From Lethocerus indicus (taxonomy: Eukaryota; Arthropoda; Insecta; Hemiptera; Belostomatidae): DNA of 64,000 bases. Below, one piece after another: positions 47,354-60,920 of the stretch; the first letter of the stretch is position 1; the number at the start of each line of letters is the position of its first letter. The position numbers were made by a program, and so were the translations under genes. The stretch covers positions 6,118,604 through 6,182,603 of the forward strand of contig JACDQD010000011.1 in NCBI GenBank assembly GCA_019843655.1, written 5' to 3'. The notes below the pieces were generated by a model. It saw nothing but the letters and a program-made list of their open reading frames with translations, was not told where the DNA came from and made no database searches.

Positions 47354-50300
47354 ATGGCATGTTATTTTACCGACAATGTACACACGAAATCGTTTACTCC
47401 CAGAGAATATCAGGTAAGTTAAATTTGTGTTGTCAGTTGAGGGATTTTTATTCTAACAATGAAATAAATATTTATCGTCTTGACTAGGTGGAGTTACTGG
47501 ATGCGGCCAAACAGCGGAATATTATTATCTGCCTTAGTGCGGGCTCGAATAAAACATTCATAGCTTTAAAACTAATTCAGGAGTTATCTAATTCAATCCG
47601 CATGTAAGTAAATGAAACAGTTAGCTTGTATTAAGAATATATTTTTTGGGGATTTAATATTGAATATATTTATTTTATCTGTCTTATTAACATTGAAATC
47701 ATTGATTCCAATAAGGTAGCTTTCATTTGTTCATGCATTTTAATTACATGCAAAATTAATTAAATGGTTTTTGCAGTCCCTGGGCTAGAGGAGGAAAAAG
47801 AACATTGTATATAGGTGACCTACAGTCAGCGACACATTTCTCTCGAATTCTTCGACATTTATCCGACTTCAGAGTGGGTGAATACTACAATTCGTCTGAT
47901 CCCCTGAACCTGAAACGACATCAGGTAAAATAAAAGTAATAACATATAAACAGACAACTTCCATGTTGGTATTTTGAGAAACTGTATCCAGTTTTTTTTT
48001 ATTGCGTAAACAGATTTTGGCCACAGTCAGTGAGGTGTGTCAACACTGGTTGAAGACTGGAAAATTGAAATGGAGCCGCATCAACCTTCTTATAATCGAA
48101 GACTGTCACAACGTAATAAGGAATCATCCCCTTCGACAAGTAATTATATGTTCCTAATTTTAACTATGTAGTCTTAGAGAGGTATCAATGAGTGTGTGAA
48201 CTTATTTTATATTGTTATCAAATTGGAAATCTGTAGGTCAATAGTTATGAAATAAATTCATCAGTATAATTATTTTCTAGTTGATAGCTAGCACAGAAAT
48301 ATCCCTTCAGTTTATTGCAGAGGTAACAGAAGAGATTTAAAATGCAAAAGGCTAATACTAAGTCCAACAGATTGGAAACATATTGTACATAACTATACTT
48401 GGGAGTCATCTTGTGTAAACCTGACTTATTAATATAAGTACAACATTAATCATTTTTTACTTTACAGCTGATTCTTAGTCTGAAATCATACAATGGTAGT
48501 GTTCCAAGAGTGCTAGGCTTAACAAGTCCCTTGTTCACTCACTGTTCAGTTGAACCAGGCTGTGTCGAAGCTGAAGTGAAACACCTTGAACAAGATCTCT
48601 TGTGTACAGCAGAAACTGCTAGTGACATTGTATCCATTCTTAGGTAATACCCTTTTATATTGAAGTTATGATTTTCCTGCAATTGTAAATTCTAACTGAG
48701 AATCTGAGTGGATCTATATATTTATTTTTTTACTTGAAAATTATTTTATTCGTCCAGGTATAGTGCTCATCCCCGAGAAGTTCTAGTTGAATATTTAAAC
48801 CCTTCTTCATGTGAATTGTCAGTGCTGCTGTCTGATGAAATAACAAATGTTTCTACATTTCTGGATGATCACCGATATGATCCCACGGAAATTTATGAGG
48901 ATGAATTCCTCGATGAAATTCGTGATATTCCAGATCCAAAAAAGGATCCTTTTAACATATTGGATGACTTTTTGGATATCCTGGATTCGATGGGTACTTT
49001 TTACCAACACAGTTATTGCTTTTTTATCATATTGTCCAGTGGTTCTTTTTATATATCTTAAGTAATTTTGTTTGAATCTTTTTTTAATTATATATACATA
49101 TAAATGTACAATTGACACATACATTTGAATAGGACCATGGTGTGCAGATAAGGCAGCTTTACTACTTCTTATCCATGTTGAGAAGCTCAAGGTGAAAACT
49201 CCATATGAAAGACATTTTCTACTTCTCTGTCTTGTTTCTTCTGTGCTACTCAAAATTCGGTCAGTTTAAGTGAAATTAAGTTTTTATTATTTCTTGTGAT
49301 GTGACAATGTGCATAAAGCATTGGAACATATTCAATTTTTTTATATTAACTAGTAGATTTCAGGGTATGTAATATGACCTCGTGTATTTTAAAATTGTTG
49401 CTAACACTTTTTAATTTACAGGGCTATCTGTGATAACGCCTTCCAGGATTTAAGTGAGATAGAAAAAATTAATAAATATTCATCACCAAAGGTATTACGT
49501 CTGATAGAAATAGTACGCCAATTTAAACCTAAGGGAAATTTAGAACTAGGATCTAGTACTAATGAAGTATTAAAGAAGAGTGAAAAAGACACTTCTGAGA
49601 AAATTGAAGAGATTCGAGACATTGAAGTCAACAATGTTAATAACATTTTGAATAGTACGGAATCTCACGATATCAGTTGTATTTCAAATCACATTTCTAA
49701 CTGTTCCATTGATGATAAAGAACAAAATCACAATGAGTCCATTGAACCTGATAATTGTACAGAAATTAAACTTAAAATAAGTGACCTGTATAATGATTCA
49801 ACATCCAACAAGTTTTGTTATGATGGTTTGGATCCATCTCACGCTGTCAATCAACAAAATTATATCAGTCCAAGATACGAAGAACTTATTACAAGATTTG
49901 GATCTTTTGGAAAAGGTTCTTTCATGCCTATGAAAGAAACCATTTCATGTGAAAAGCTATGTTTTCCTAGTTGTGTCTGTAAAAAATTAGATAATCCTGA
50001 AATTGTTAAAGAAAATGACATTGAAGAAATTAACAGTATAAAAATTTCGGAGCCAGATTTAATAAAATCAGAGGAAGTTGAAAAATTAAAATCTTGTGAA
50101 GGGCAGATGGATTTAAATGGTTCAAACAAAGAATCATGGGATATCTTAACTGCAGAAAATATTAGCAATGGAACAAATGATGACTCAAAAAATATAGATA
50201 ATGGAGAAAATAATTGTAATGGTTATTCAGACATAACTTTAAATAATTGTTCAGAAAAAGATGTTCAGAATTGTAGAAGTAGTAATACCATTTCAAAAAG

Positions 50301-53300
50301 AAATGAAAACAGCAACCGAAAAGTACAGGCTGAAGGTAAAAACTGTAGTTCGGACTCTAAATCATTAACAGTATCAATTGAAGAGCCTAATAAATCACTG
50401 TATAAATGTAGAGGACGTGGAAGAGGTTGGCGGCAACAGCGCAGAGGAGTTGGTGGAACTGTGAATACTAGAAATTATAAACACTGTACTGTTGATGATG
50501 CTGATAATTTATGTGGCATAATATTTGTTCAAAAAAGGTTCACTGCTAAGGTCCTCTATCATTTACTTAACGTGAGTCTAAATTGTTACTTATTATATAG
50601 GTAGTGTTCAGTATTTAATGAATTAAAGTTATTCTAAGGTTCATTGTTTAATTTGCCAGGATTTAAGAAAGCATGATCCCGATTTTGCTAATATATCTAC
50701 TCAGTACACTGTAGGAAAAATTGCAGATCCTTCTACTGACCCACGTGAAGCTGAACTGGAACACAGGAAACAAGAAGATGTTCTTAAGAGGTTTGATGTG
50801 AAATATATATTTTATGTTTAGAAGTAACCATAGACTCAATTTAATTTGCATACTATTATAATCAAAAGGATGACAAGTTATATTTATATACCTTAAAAAT
50901 GAAATTTCAGATTTAGAATGCGAGAATGCAATCTTGTTGTTGCTACATCAGTACTTGAGGAAGGTATTGAGTTGCCGAGATGTAATCTGGTCGTAAGGTA
51001 TGATCCTGTAAGCGATTTCAAGAGCCATGCGAACAGCAAAGCGCGTGCAAGACAGCAATATGCATATTACATTGTTATGATAGAAGAAAAAATTGTCAGT
51101 CAGTATTTAGAAACATATGCCCGTTACATGCAGACTGAAAAGGTTTGTTTCTTACACAATGGAAATTGAATGGTCTTTTATTCAGCCAATTTAGACTAAA
51201 TATTTCCCTATAATGTTCTTAGATGCTCCTCAGAAGGTGTGCCAGTGATGAACCTCGTGAAGAGGAAGAAATTGAAGCAGATTTATATGTGTCTTGCATT
51301 CCTATATACAAGCCATTACCAGGTGAAAGTGATCCCAGCGTAAATATTTCGTCAGCAGTTGCGCTAGTTAATAGGTGACTATATATTTTTCTTGCAAAAT
51401 GGTGTATTTCACATTCAATAATCATATTGTTTCATTGTTCTATTCTCTTTTCAGATATTGTGCTAAATTGCCAAGTGATACATTTACCCGCTTGACTCCA
51501 TTATGGTCTGTTAAGTCCATAGATTATAAAGACCAGAAAATGTTCTCTTGCACTGTCAGGCTTCCTATCAACTCACCTGTGAAACAAGATATTACAGTAT
51601 GATTTTCCTATTATTTTTATTGTTTTTTATCTTTCCTTTTACTTTGTGGTGATTTATGGCCTTGAACTAATAGAATGTAAGTATTTATATCGAAGTATAT
51701 TTATCTTTTCCTTTGGTTTATTTATTGACTTCTTGTGCAGTTTTGATAGTGATGCAACTTCAACTAATATTTGATCTTGCCAACAAATCATATACATTTT
51801 GCTAATCATGAATCCTACAGAATCATTTTTTTTAGGGTCATCCGATGCCAACTCCTGTATTAGCCCGAAGAATCGCGGCTCTTGAAACATGCAAAGTTTT
51901 ACATTCAAGAGGTGAATTGGATGATCAGTTGGAACCCATCGGGAAAGAAGCTTTTAATGCTGGGATGGATGATGAGGATGTATCTCCTACAAATTGGGAT
52001 CCAACTCTACCTCGCCCTGGAACAACTAAAAGTCGACAGTATTATTATAAAAGGGTTTGTTTCTTTTCTAGGATGTTCAGCAGCACTCAATATAATATTA
52101 CAGTGCAGATAGCTCACTCTCTGTGAGCAGTTTGAAACTATGAAATTATATTTGTCTCTTTACTGTGCACATTTAAGATTCACACAATAAATTAGTTTGA
52201 TTTCAGTATTATAATGAAACTAGTTTTTGTATTATTCAATGAGCACTATGGAAGGGGAGGTTGCTAATTTTGAACAATGAAAAATATTTTATTGTAAATA
52301 AAACAGAACTGCCTGTTGTTTCCAACTTATTTCATTCCTGTTTAAAATGCTAACAGATTTATTTTTTACTTTGTGTTACAGATAGCCAGCTGTTTAAATG
52401 ATTGCCGGCCAGAAGCCAATTTGCAATGTATATTATATAATATCGATATGGTTCTTACTTGTCCACTACCTGAAGAACAGAATACAAGAGGCAGAAAACT
52501 TCATCCTCCTGAATTAGCTCCACAAGCATTTGGGATTCTTACTAAGAAAAGCATTCCTAAGGTGATTTCATACTTGAGTATACCAGTGATCAAACAATAA
52601 TATGTTTTCTTATTATTATGTATTCTGCATTATATTCTTAATAGAGGAGAAGTTTAAAGAAAAATATTTGATTTTATTATTTAATTATAATAATTTATAA
52701 ATTAATACATTTAATAATTCATCAAAATTTTTATATGATTAGTATATGCCCATATTAATACTTTAATGTCATATTTAATAAGATTGGTTAAATTTTTAAT
52801 TTTCGTAGATTTGTCCATTCCCAATTTTCACAAGATCAGGAGAGGTACGAGTCAGTCTGAGAATGTGTTCTTCTACTATTGTACTTACAGAGCGGCAAGT
52901 GGAAACAATTGCGGCATTTTTGAATTACATATTCACATCAGTCTTGAGACTACAGAAGTACTTAATGAGTTTTGATCCGGAAGCTAAGGAAAATTCATTT
53001 TTCATTGTACCCACAAAGAAAAGTAAGCGCTCAGAATGATTTGAAAAAGTGCTTTTTAGTTGTTAGAAAGTATATACACTAATATGTTTGACAAATGCAC
53101 ATTTATAGATGAACTCGGTGAAACAGAAGTAGATTGGCAGTTTTTAGAAATTGTGTATGATAGGAGAGAAGAATGTCCACAGTTGATTCCAGAAGAAAAA
53201 AGGAAAGATTTTGAGTTTGATGTTTCACTTTACAGTGATGCTGTTGTAATGCCATGGTATCGTAATCAGGACCAACCACAGGTTATTAATCAGTTATATA

Positions 53301-56300
53301 TATTATTTTATTATTACATGTGTATTTATGTTCTACCTCTCTCAGTTTTAATATTTAATTTTATTGGTTAGTGTAATTTAATTTATTTTTCTTTGATGAA
53401 TGTCTCATCTTAAACTGAAAACTATTATGTTTTATATCATGAGTTTAGTAACATTGTGTTTGTTTTTCTTCTTAAATTATCGAATAAATGTTGCAGTATT
53501 TCTATGTGGCAGAAATCTGCAATCACTTAAGCCCAAAGTCTTCTTTCCCGGGAAGCGATTATAATACTTTTGAAGATTACTATCATAAAAAATACGGAAT
53601 TCAAATACAAAATTCTACTCAACCTCTTCTCGATGTAGATCACACATCTGCCAGACTGAACTTTTTAACACCAAGGTAATTTCTGGTTAAAGTATTTGCT
53701 GTCTCTTTATGTGAAAAATGAATTGCCTGAATTTAACAAAATCTTTTGGCTTTATAGGTATGTCAACAGGAAGGGAGTTGCATTGCCTACTAGCAGTGAG
53801 GAGACTAAAAGAGCTAAAAGGGAAAATCTTGAACAGAAACAGATTTTAGTACCAGAATTGTGCCTAGTACATGTAGTACCTGCTTCCCTTTGGAGGCAAG
53901 CTGTCTGTCTACCATGTGTACTCTATAGAATCAATGCATTACTCCTAGCTGATGAAATCCGTATGATTGTTGCTAAAGAAATTGGTTTAGGAATTGAACA
54001 ATTACACCATGGTAAAATAATTGTAATTCTTTATTCCCTCTACTATTGTAGCAGGTTTAAGATCTGTTTATGCATGTACATTTTTTGTACTTTTATTTTT
54101 GTTAAATGAACATTTAATCTTGTTCAGATTTCCATTTTATTCTAAGGTTTGGAAACCTTCAGAGTATTTTTCACAACCAAAGAAATGTTTCACTGAATGA
54201 AGTAGTAATATTTGAAGCTAGCATTAAGTGGAGTCTTAAAAGGTGTTGAATTCTTTAACTTCTTCCATTTAAACTTCTTGTTTTTCTAGATTTTGAATGG
54301 CCTCCTTTGGATTTTGGGTGGAGCCTTGCTGATGTCCTGAAAAAATCGAAAGAAGAAAACGAGAAGAAACTGGAAAGTTTGGCAAATGAAACTGTTCAAG
54401 AAGATACTGTGGAAAAACCAAAAGATGTGGACCTAGATGACTCTGATATATCTTCAGAAAAAGGCAGTATACAAAATGTTAATGAAAAAGAAATCAAATT
54501 GGATGTAGAAGAAAAAGAAGTTGATTCGGAGATGAGTGACGAAGACTCAGAAGAAAATTATTCAGACGTAGAAAAACAAACTTGGATGGATATTGGTACC
54601 TGGTCAAATGAAATGGCTGAACTTGGAGAAAAACTGGATAAAGAATTACCAGATGATCTGACAATGGTAAACTAATTTATTTTCTTATTATTTTATATTT
54701 ATTCAAATAAATTCCCCTGTCTATTATAATTTAACAATTTTAGGCATTTTTTAAATCTAATATACTCCATACTACTCTTTTCATAAGTGGTAGAAATCAG
54801 AGTGTGGCCATGGCATTAAATATATCAACATCAAGAACACAAGAGTAAACTCCGTAAGTTCCACAGCAGGAACTTACTTTCTAAGAATTATTATTTTGTA
54901 TGAATGCGTTAATTTTACATAATTAGGTCTATTTAATGTTACACAAGATTTGGACCTACTGTCAGAAGAAAAAAAGATATGTTCACATTTCCCAGAACAT
55001 GGTATATTTGTATCAGAAGTTATTATTAAAACATTTTTATTTTCATACAGGTTAGATATGGGTCGCCCACAAGCTGGGAAGTTGGCGGGAGTCGTTCATT
55101 GGATTATTATTTCTCAGATCCTGACTCCGATGACAGTAGTGGAGTCGATGATGTAAGCTCAGTTCAGTCGGAAGAAAGTTGTAATGGAGGAAACAGTGGT
55201 CTAAAAATAACCTTTAAAGGAGATTTCTTAGCTGAAGCGATTGATGATGATGAACCATTTATTATTAAAGAACCCGAGCAGCGAGCTGATTGGACTTGGC
55301 AATGCGATGACACCATAGGAGAATTGGAGGTTTTATTCTGAATTAGTTTACTTGTTATTCTTCAAATAGATCAAAAAATTTAAATATTGTTTCATCACTA
55401 AAAGATATTGGGTATTAAAAACTTTGTACTTTTATTAAGCATATTGTATAACAAAATATTCAGCTGCCGTACGTTTGCAAATATTTTGCCTTTACATAGC
55501 GTGTAACTTGATGACAGGCTCCATATATAACACTGTATAATTCAATCCATATAGAACACTGTATAATAATCAATTTGATTTTTTTCAGGATGAAATAAAA
55601 AAAGAAGTAGAGATTTTCTCTGAAGCAACCGGGAGGAATAAGGAATTTATTACAGAGAGTAAAATGCTGATACATGCCAATGAACACTTTATTGTAACCA
55701 AATCTGGCCAGAACAAAGATGGGCAGGAAAAGTCTTCCAAAAAAACTCTATCATTTCCCTTGGAAAATTATGGCATTCCATCTGATTGTGAACCTGTTAC
55801 ATTTTTCAAAAATGATAGCAAATGTGAAGTCTGTACTGATCATTCAGAAAGCGAGGATGATCAGGATATAGGTAATATTTATTTCTTCTTTTTATATGTA
55901 TAGTTATGTCATTTTTCTGAAGATGATATATTAATGGCTTAATTAAGTAGGTCTGAATACATATGAAGGATACATAGAAAGAACACTTCCGCAAGAAAGC
56001 ATAGACCGAAGAAATATCAGTCAAGGGGCAAAACACTATTCATATTTTAAATAGTCAGATGTAAAATGTTTAAAATAGTCTATTACTGTATTATGTCTAT
56101 AATTGTCTATTATGTTCACATTATATAATATGTTAAGTTTTTATTGTATATTCTTGTTAGGTATGATATCGTGATTATGAGGATTGTACTTTATTGTTGT
56201 AGAGGATGAATTTACATTTAGCTTTGATGCTCAGCCTGAATTGATTGAGCATCCAGGCCCAAGCCCAAGTTTAATATTGCAAGCACTCACCATGTCCAAT

Positions 56301-59300
56301 GCCAATGATGGCATTAATCTTGAACGACTAGAGACAATCGGCGATTCATTTTTGAAATATGCTATTACAACCTATCTCTACTGTACCTATGAGAACATAC
56401 ACGAGGGTAAATTAAGTCATCTTCGCTCAAAACAGGTATTTGAAGCAGTGTTGATATCAAATGTAGTCAATTTTACATCTACTACCTGTGCATTGGCTAA
56501 TTTTAATTATTCATATTTATATAAATTAGATTTCGTATATTTTTTTTATACCCCTTTAATTCCACATTGTTGTAATTATAGATTAAATGCATTATTGACA
56601 TTTTATCCTGATACATTTGAAATTCAGGTAAGCAACCTGAATCTGTACCGTCTAGGCCGAAGAAAGGTTTTTGGGGAGAGTATGATTGCTAGTAAATTTG
56701 AACCCCATGATAATTGGCTGCCACCATGTTATTTAGTACCAAGAGATGCTGAGCAAGCTCTTTTAGATGCAGAACCTACTACTGTCTTGCCTTATAACCT
56801 AGTTACTCAACATTCTATTCCAGATAAGAGTATTGCAGATTGTGTTGAAGCCCTTATTGGTAAGATTCATGATGAAAATATACTTTCTTTTAGTGCCTTA
56901 ATTTTAATTTATATTCAAGGGCCTGCAAAGTTAATAAAAATTGATTTGTACCTATCTATTTATGTATTCTATGAATTATTTGAATGATATCCCTTGCCAG
57001 AATAAGACAATAATAGTTGGGAACAAATCTCTTTTTGAATTTTCCTTTCTTTCTTTCCAGCACACCATGTATTTAATGCATCTATGTAGTGTTGTAATAT
57101 TAAAGCATGTTCTTTTTAAGATAGACAAATGCATTAGAATATATTTCAAATTAGCTTTGTTTCATATTTCTGGGTACTTATTTGTGCTTGGTGGTTAGTT
57201 AATTCTGTATGAATGGAATTGTATTTAATTTGTATTTGATGAACTGAATGATATGAACATTATAAGGTATGCAGAAATATAAAAACATTAAACATTCCTT
57301 CCACAAAGAATATAAATGAGCAGCATATCTTTTGGAGAGTTTTTAGTGTCATCTTATGTTTTATATAATGTTGTTTGTAAATACTATGTGTATTCAAAAT
57401 ATGAGAAGTATCTGTTTATTAATGAGACAATTGCGTAATATAGTTAAAATATAATAATCACATTTTTTTGGTTAATACATTTTAATTCATGCCTCATTTT
57501 CTCAGGAGCATATCTCATTGCTTGTGGTCCAAGAGGTGCATTGATTTTTATGTCCTGGCTTGGCATTAGGGTATTACCCAAAGTAGAAAAAGTAGTTGAG
57601 GGTGATGAACCACAGCGCCTAGTTGGAAGCACTCAACCACTTGACAAAGTTCAGGTAACATAAATGTTATATGGGATTTGAAAAAGAATAAACTTAATAT
57701 TTGAAGCATTCAAAATTACACTGCCTTTAATAGGTAGAATTAGTCTTGTACCTATAAGTATTTTTGTGTGCTTGGATATTATTTATGACCTTGTTATATG
57801 TGATAGTCTCTTTGAACACACATGATATATATTTGTATTACTTTCAGGTATATTATGGTAACTTGCAGCCTCCAAAATCACCTTTGCTAAGACACGTTCC
57901 TAATCCTGAAGGAGATCTGGAACGTTTAATGGCAGGGTTTAGTGCATTGGAAAGTAAACTGAGATATTATTTCCAAGACAGGGCCTATTTACTTCAAGCT
58001 ATGACACATGCATCATATTCACCTAATCGGTTAACTGACTGCTATCAGAGGTTAGAGTTCCTTGGAGATGCTGTTCTCGGTAATGAGTATAACATAATAG
58101 TCACGTAATATAATGTAACCTCATAGATGATAGCTATGATTTTATTCACCTTTTAATTGCAGACTATTTAATTACAAGACATTTGTATGAAGATAAGCGA
58201 GCCCACAGCCCTGGAGCATTAACCGATCTTAGATCTGCATTAGTGAATAATACAATTTTTGCTTCCCTAGCCGTGAGACATGGCTTGCATAAATTCTTTA
58301 GGCACCTGTCTCCAGGTTTGGGAGAAGTGGTACAGCGATTTGTAACAATTCAGGAAGAAAATAGTCACACAATCAGTGAAGAGGTACATATATTTTGTCA
58401 TATTCTTAATTAATTTCTCAACAAAGGAGGATGCCCAAATTTTGAGCTATTTTAAAGAGCTAAAGGTAAAATTAAGAAAGAAGATCATTTTAAACATTTC
58501 AGTATTATTTGGTCGGAGAAGAAGCTGAAGATGTTGAAGTACCAAAGGCATTGGGTGATGTTTTTGAATCTGTAGCAGGAGCAATCTTTCTTGACAGCAG
58601 TATGTCACTTGACACTGTATGGAGGGTATATTATAGAATGATGAAGAAGGAAATAGGTTAGAATATATAGTATTAAATTTGTCAATAATAATACAGATTA
58701 TATTCATCAATGAATCATTAGTAATGACAGGCCCCACTTTACATCAGTAGATTTAACTTTTATTATTCATTGCTTTATTCTTTTTTTTTATAAGTCTTAC
58801 AATTTTACATTTTAAGATCTACAAAATATGCATGTATGTGTGTTCATGGGCAGTTTATATTTGCCACTAAAACTATAAAATCATTTAATGAAAGATGATG
58901 AATAGTGTAACCTCCTGGGGTTTTGGTGTTATTTTAGATACTAATTAATTAATTATTTTAGATGTGATTTCAGAAATTTGGTATTAGCGGATTTCAGTTA
59001 TTTGTATGTTTTGTATTAGAAAAATTTGAAATGGAGTAACTAACAATTAACATTCATGTCTTTTTTAGAACAATTTAGTACTAAAGTTCCCAAATCACCT
59101 ATAAGAGAACTGTTAGAACTGGAACCAGAAACTGCAAAATTCGGGTAAATACATTCTTTTAAATCTATGAATTATTAAAAAAAATGCAGGCATATTAAGT
59201 TATGTCCAATATTTCAACATGAACAATAGTGATAAATTTATTTTTAAAAATTAATTAAATTAGTATTTAGTTTTTTGACCATTTTGGAATTGTTGACATC

Positions 59301-60297
59301 CACTATGAACTTATAAACACATTTGTATTAAGAAATCCTAATACGGTTCTACAACCATAGCAATAATCCACATTTTATAATCTGAAGTGTATGTTGCAAT
59401 TATTTAAAATTAAAAATAAAAAGTTTTGGTTAATAGATAAACATTAATATAACATTTCTTTTAATACTGAAATGTTTCTTTTTCTCTGAAGTCCAAAGAA
59501 AATTTTCAAGGAATGATTAAGGATTCAGTAGTAAGCATCCACCATGAAAATAATCTAGAGATACCAACCTATAAACTTTTAAATAATATAACTGATCATT
59601 ATTTATTTCATTGAAGTAGACTGGTAAATTATTTATTCATGTCTGTCATATAAATTTATTATTATTAAATACCATTAATTTTTAGAAAACCGGAAAAGTT
59701 AGCCGATGGAAGAAGAGTAAGAGTTACTGTGGAAGTGTTTGGCAAGGGTACATTCAAAGGGATTGGTCGTAACTATCGGATTGCAAAGTGTACAGCAGCA
59801 AAGTGTGCCTTGAAGCAGCTCAAAAAGAAAGGCCTATTAGCTCGAAAATTATCATATTTCAATCCACCACAAGATTGGGATGAGCAAAGGTAGCCTAATC
59901 AATTATTATGATTGTTTTCATTCCCCTTCTTATTATTCTTTAGCTTGTACAAATCTTCCCTGTAGCACAGCCACATATGGATTTTATAAATTTTTGATTC
60001 CATGATGAATCATGTTCAGGTGATTAATTTTATATAGGTAATTTATTTTTAAATATTTGTATTTCTCAATACAATTTGGGTAATTTAAAAAACTATGATG
60101 TAATTATTTTAATTTTGTATTCTAACCACTAATAACTTTTTCTTGTCTCCTTTATACATACGTGAAGTTTAATAATAATCATATTCTTTGCAATTTACTT
60201 CATTACTGATTGCATTAGGTTAGTGTATTGTTTTCCTATATTTTGTATTGTTTGTTTCAGAGTACACAATCAAGGCTCCGACGTTGATTATTATTGA
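47354..60297 (+). CDS. Dcr-1: Dicer-1, microRNA-processing ribonuclease III
   Basis: Cuts pre-microRNAs in the cytoplasm with a dsRBD partner. Exons: 47354-47413, 47488-47603, 47777-47924, 48014-48139, 48468-48643, 48758-48993, 49133-49259, 49422-50571, 50660-50790, 50911-51142, 51223-51374, 51455-51596, 51836-52054, 52382-52561, 52809-53022, 53109-53281, 53497-53675, 53758-54011, 54290-54666, 55051-55329, 55589-55871, 56203-56435, 56628-56859, 57506-57654, 57848-58079, 58163-58383, 58503-58656, 59069-59144, 59686-59889, 60261-60297. Phases agree throughout: 6492 bases, 2163 residues, against about 2250 in fly Dcr-1. Order: degenerate helicase, dimerisation domain ([12 protein letters not shown]), PAZ ([19 protein letters not shown]), acidic linker, RNase IIIa ([10 protein letters not shown]; Glu1695, Asp1699, Asp1800, Glu1803), RNase IIIb ([11 protein letters not shown]; Glu1926, Asp1930, Asp2026, Glu2029), dsRBD. 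Dcr-1 rather than Dcr-2: [24 protein letters not shown] and degenerate ATPase motifs. Confidence 0.96.
54854..54877 (+). other. Perfect 9-bp hairpin in a Dicer-1 intron
   Basis: GTAAGTTCC (54854-54862) and GGAACTTAC (54869-54877) are exact reverse complements around the loop ACAGCA. It lies in the intron between exons 19 and 20. The left arm begins with the donor consensus GTAAGT, so pairing would bury a cryptic 5' splice site. Confidence 0.7.
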
Positions 60298-60399
60298 AAG
60301 TTTAAAATTGCAGCAAGATTTTTTTATATTATGTTCAAAGTATTTTATAAACAAAAATTATAGATTTGAGAAGTTGTTTCCCTTGCCTTGCTCCATAAT

Positions 60400-60418
60400 G
60401 CACCACCTTAGGCGGTGC
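60400..60418 (+). other. Short hairpin in the Dicer-1 3' flank
   Basis: GCACCACC and GGCGGTGC pair over eight positions with one A-C mismatch around the loop TTA, about 103 bases after the stop. It is GC-rich in an otherwise AT-rich flank, so it should be the most stable local fold. There are no T runs, so it is not a simple terminator. Confidence 0.55.
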
Positions 60419-60732
60419 AAATGGTGATGTTACCACTTGTAATTTTTGTTAGAATGATTGATTGTTAAAGAATTATTATTTGTTATTAATTTTTTTTAGA
60501 AATTTAAAGTATTAAACGGACACCATATACTGACAATAATTAAGAACTTGCTGCATTCATTAGTCAATAATACTCAATGCCCCATTAGTTACTTTTTAAA
60601 AATTCCTTAATGATAATGTAGGAGTCTGCAGAAGTTAGTTCTGGTATACATTTTAGCACCTATTTGTTGTTTTATTATTTTGTGCAAGATATTAGTTCTA
60701 TAATGACAAGTACACATATATAAATCAATGAG

Positions 60733-60738
60733 AATAAA
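60733..60738 (+). terminator. Candidate Dicer-1 poly(A) signal
   Basis: AATAAA about 436 bases after the stop. It is one of the first canonical hexamers downstream; another lies near 60860. Confidence 0.35.
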
Positions 60739-60920
60739 ATAATAACAAAGATGAACACTCAGTCATTAGATAATTAGGTAAAGCTCTAAAATGAATTCAG
60801 TTAGTACCATGTAAGTTGTAGTTTATAATTAATCCACAGTCCAAGCATAAACAGGACAATAAATAATTTAAATTCCAAAGTAGTACAAACTATTTTTTTT
60901 TATTTATTGTTTTACATTTC

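Noticed and set aside
54950..55009. Possible extra Dicer-1 exon ([16 protein letters not shown])
   Set aside because: Exon 19 joins exon 20 directly in phase 0 and continues a conserved RYGSPT segment. This piece has unsuitable phase and no family match.
56184..56987. Single 267-codon frame through the Dicer-1 RNase IIIa region treated as one exon
   Set aside because: Conserved Dicer-1 sequence runs SKQ directly to [10 protein letters not shown], with good GT-AG sites, so the middle 192 bases are an intron. The open frame is reported as a finding instead.
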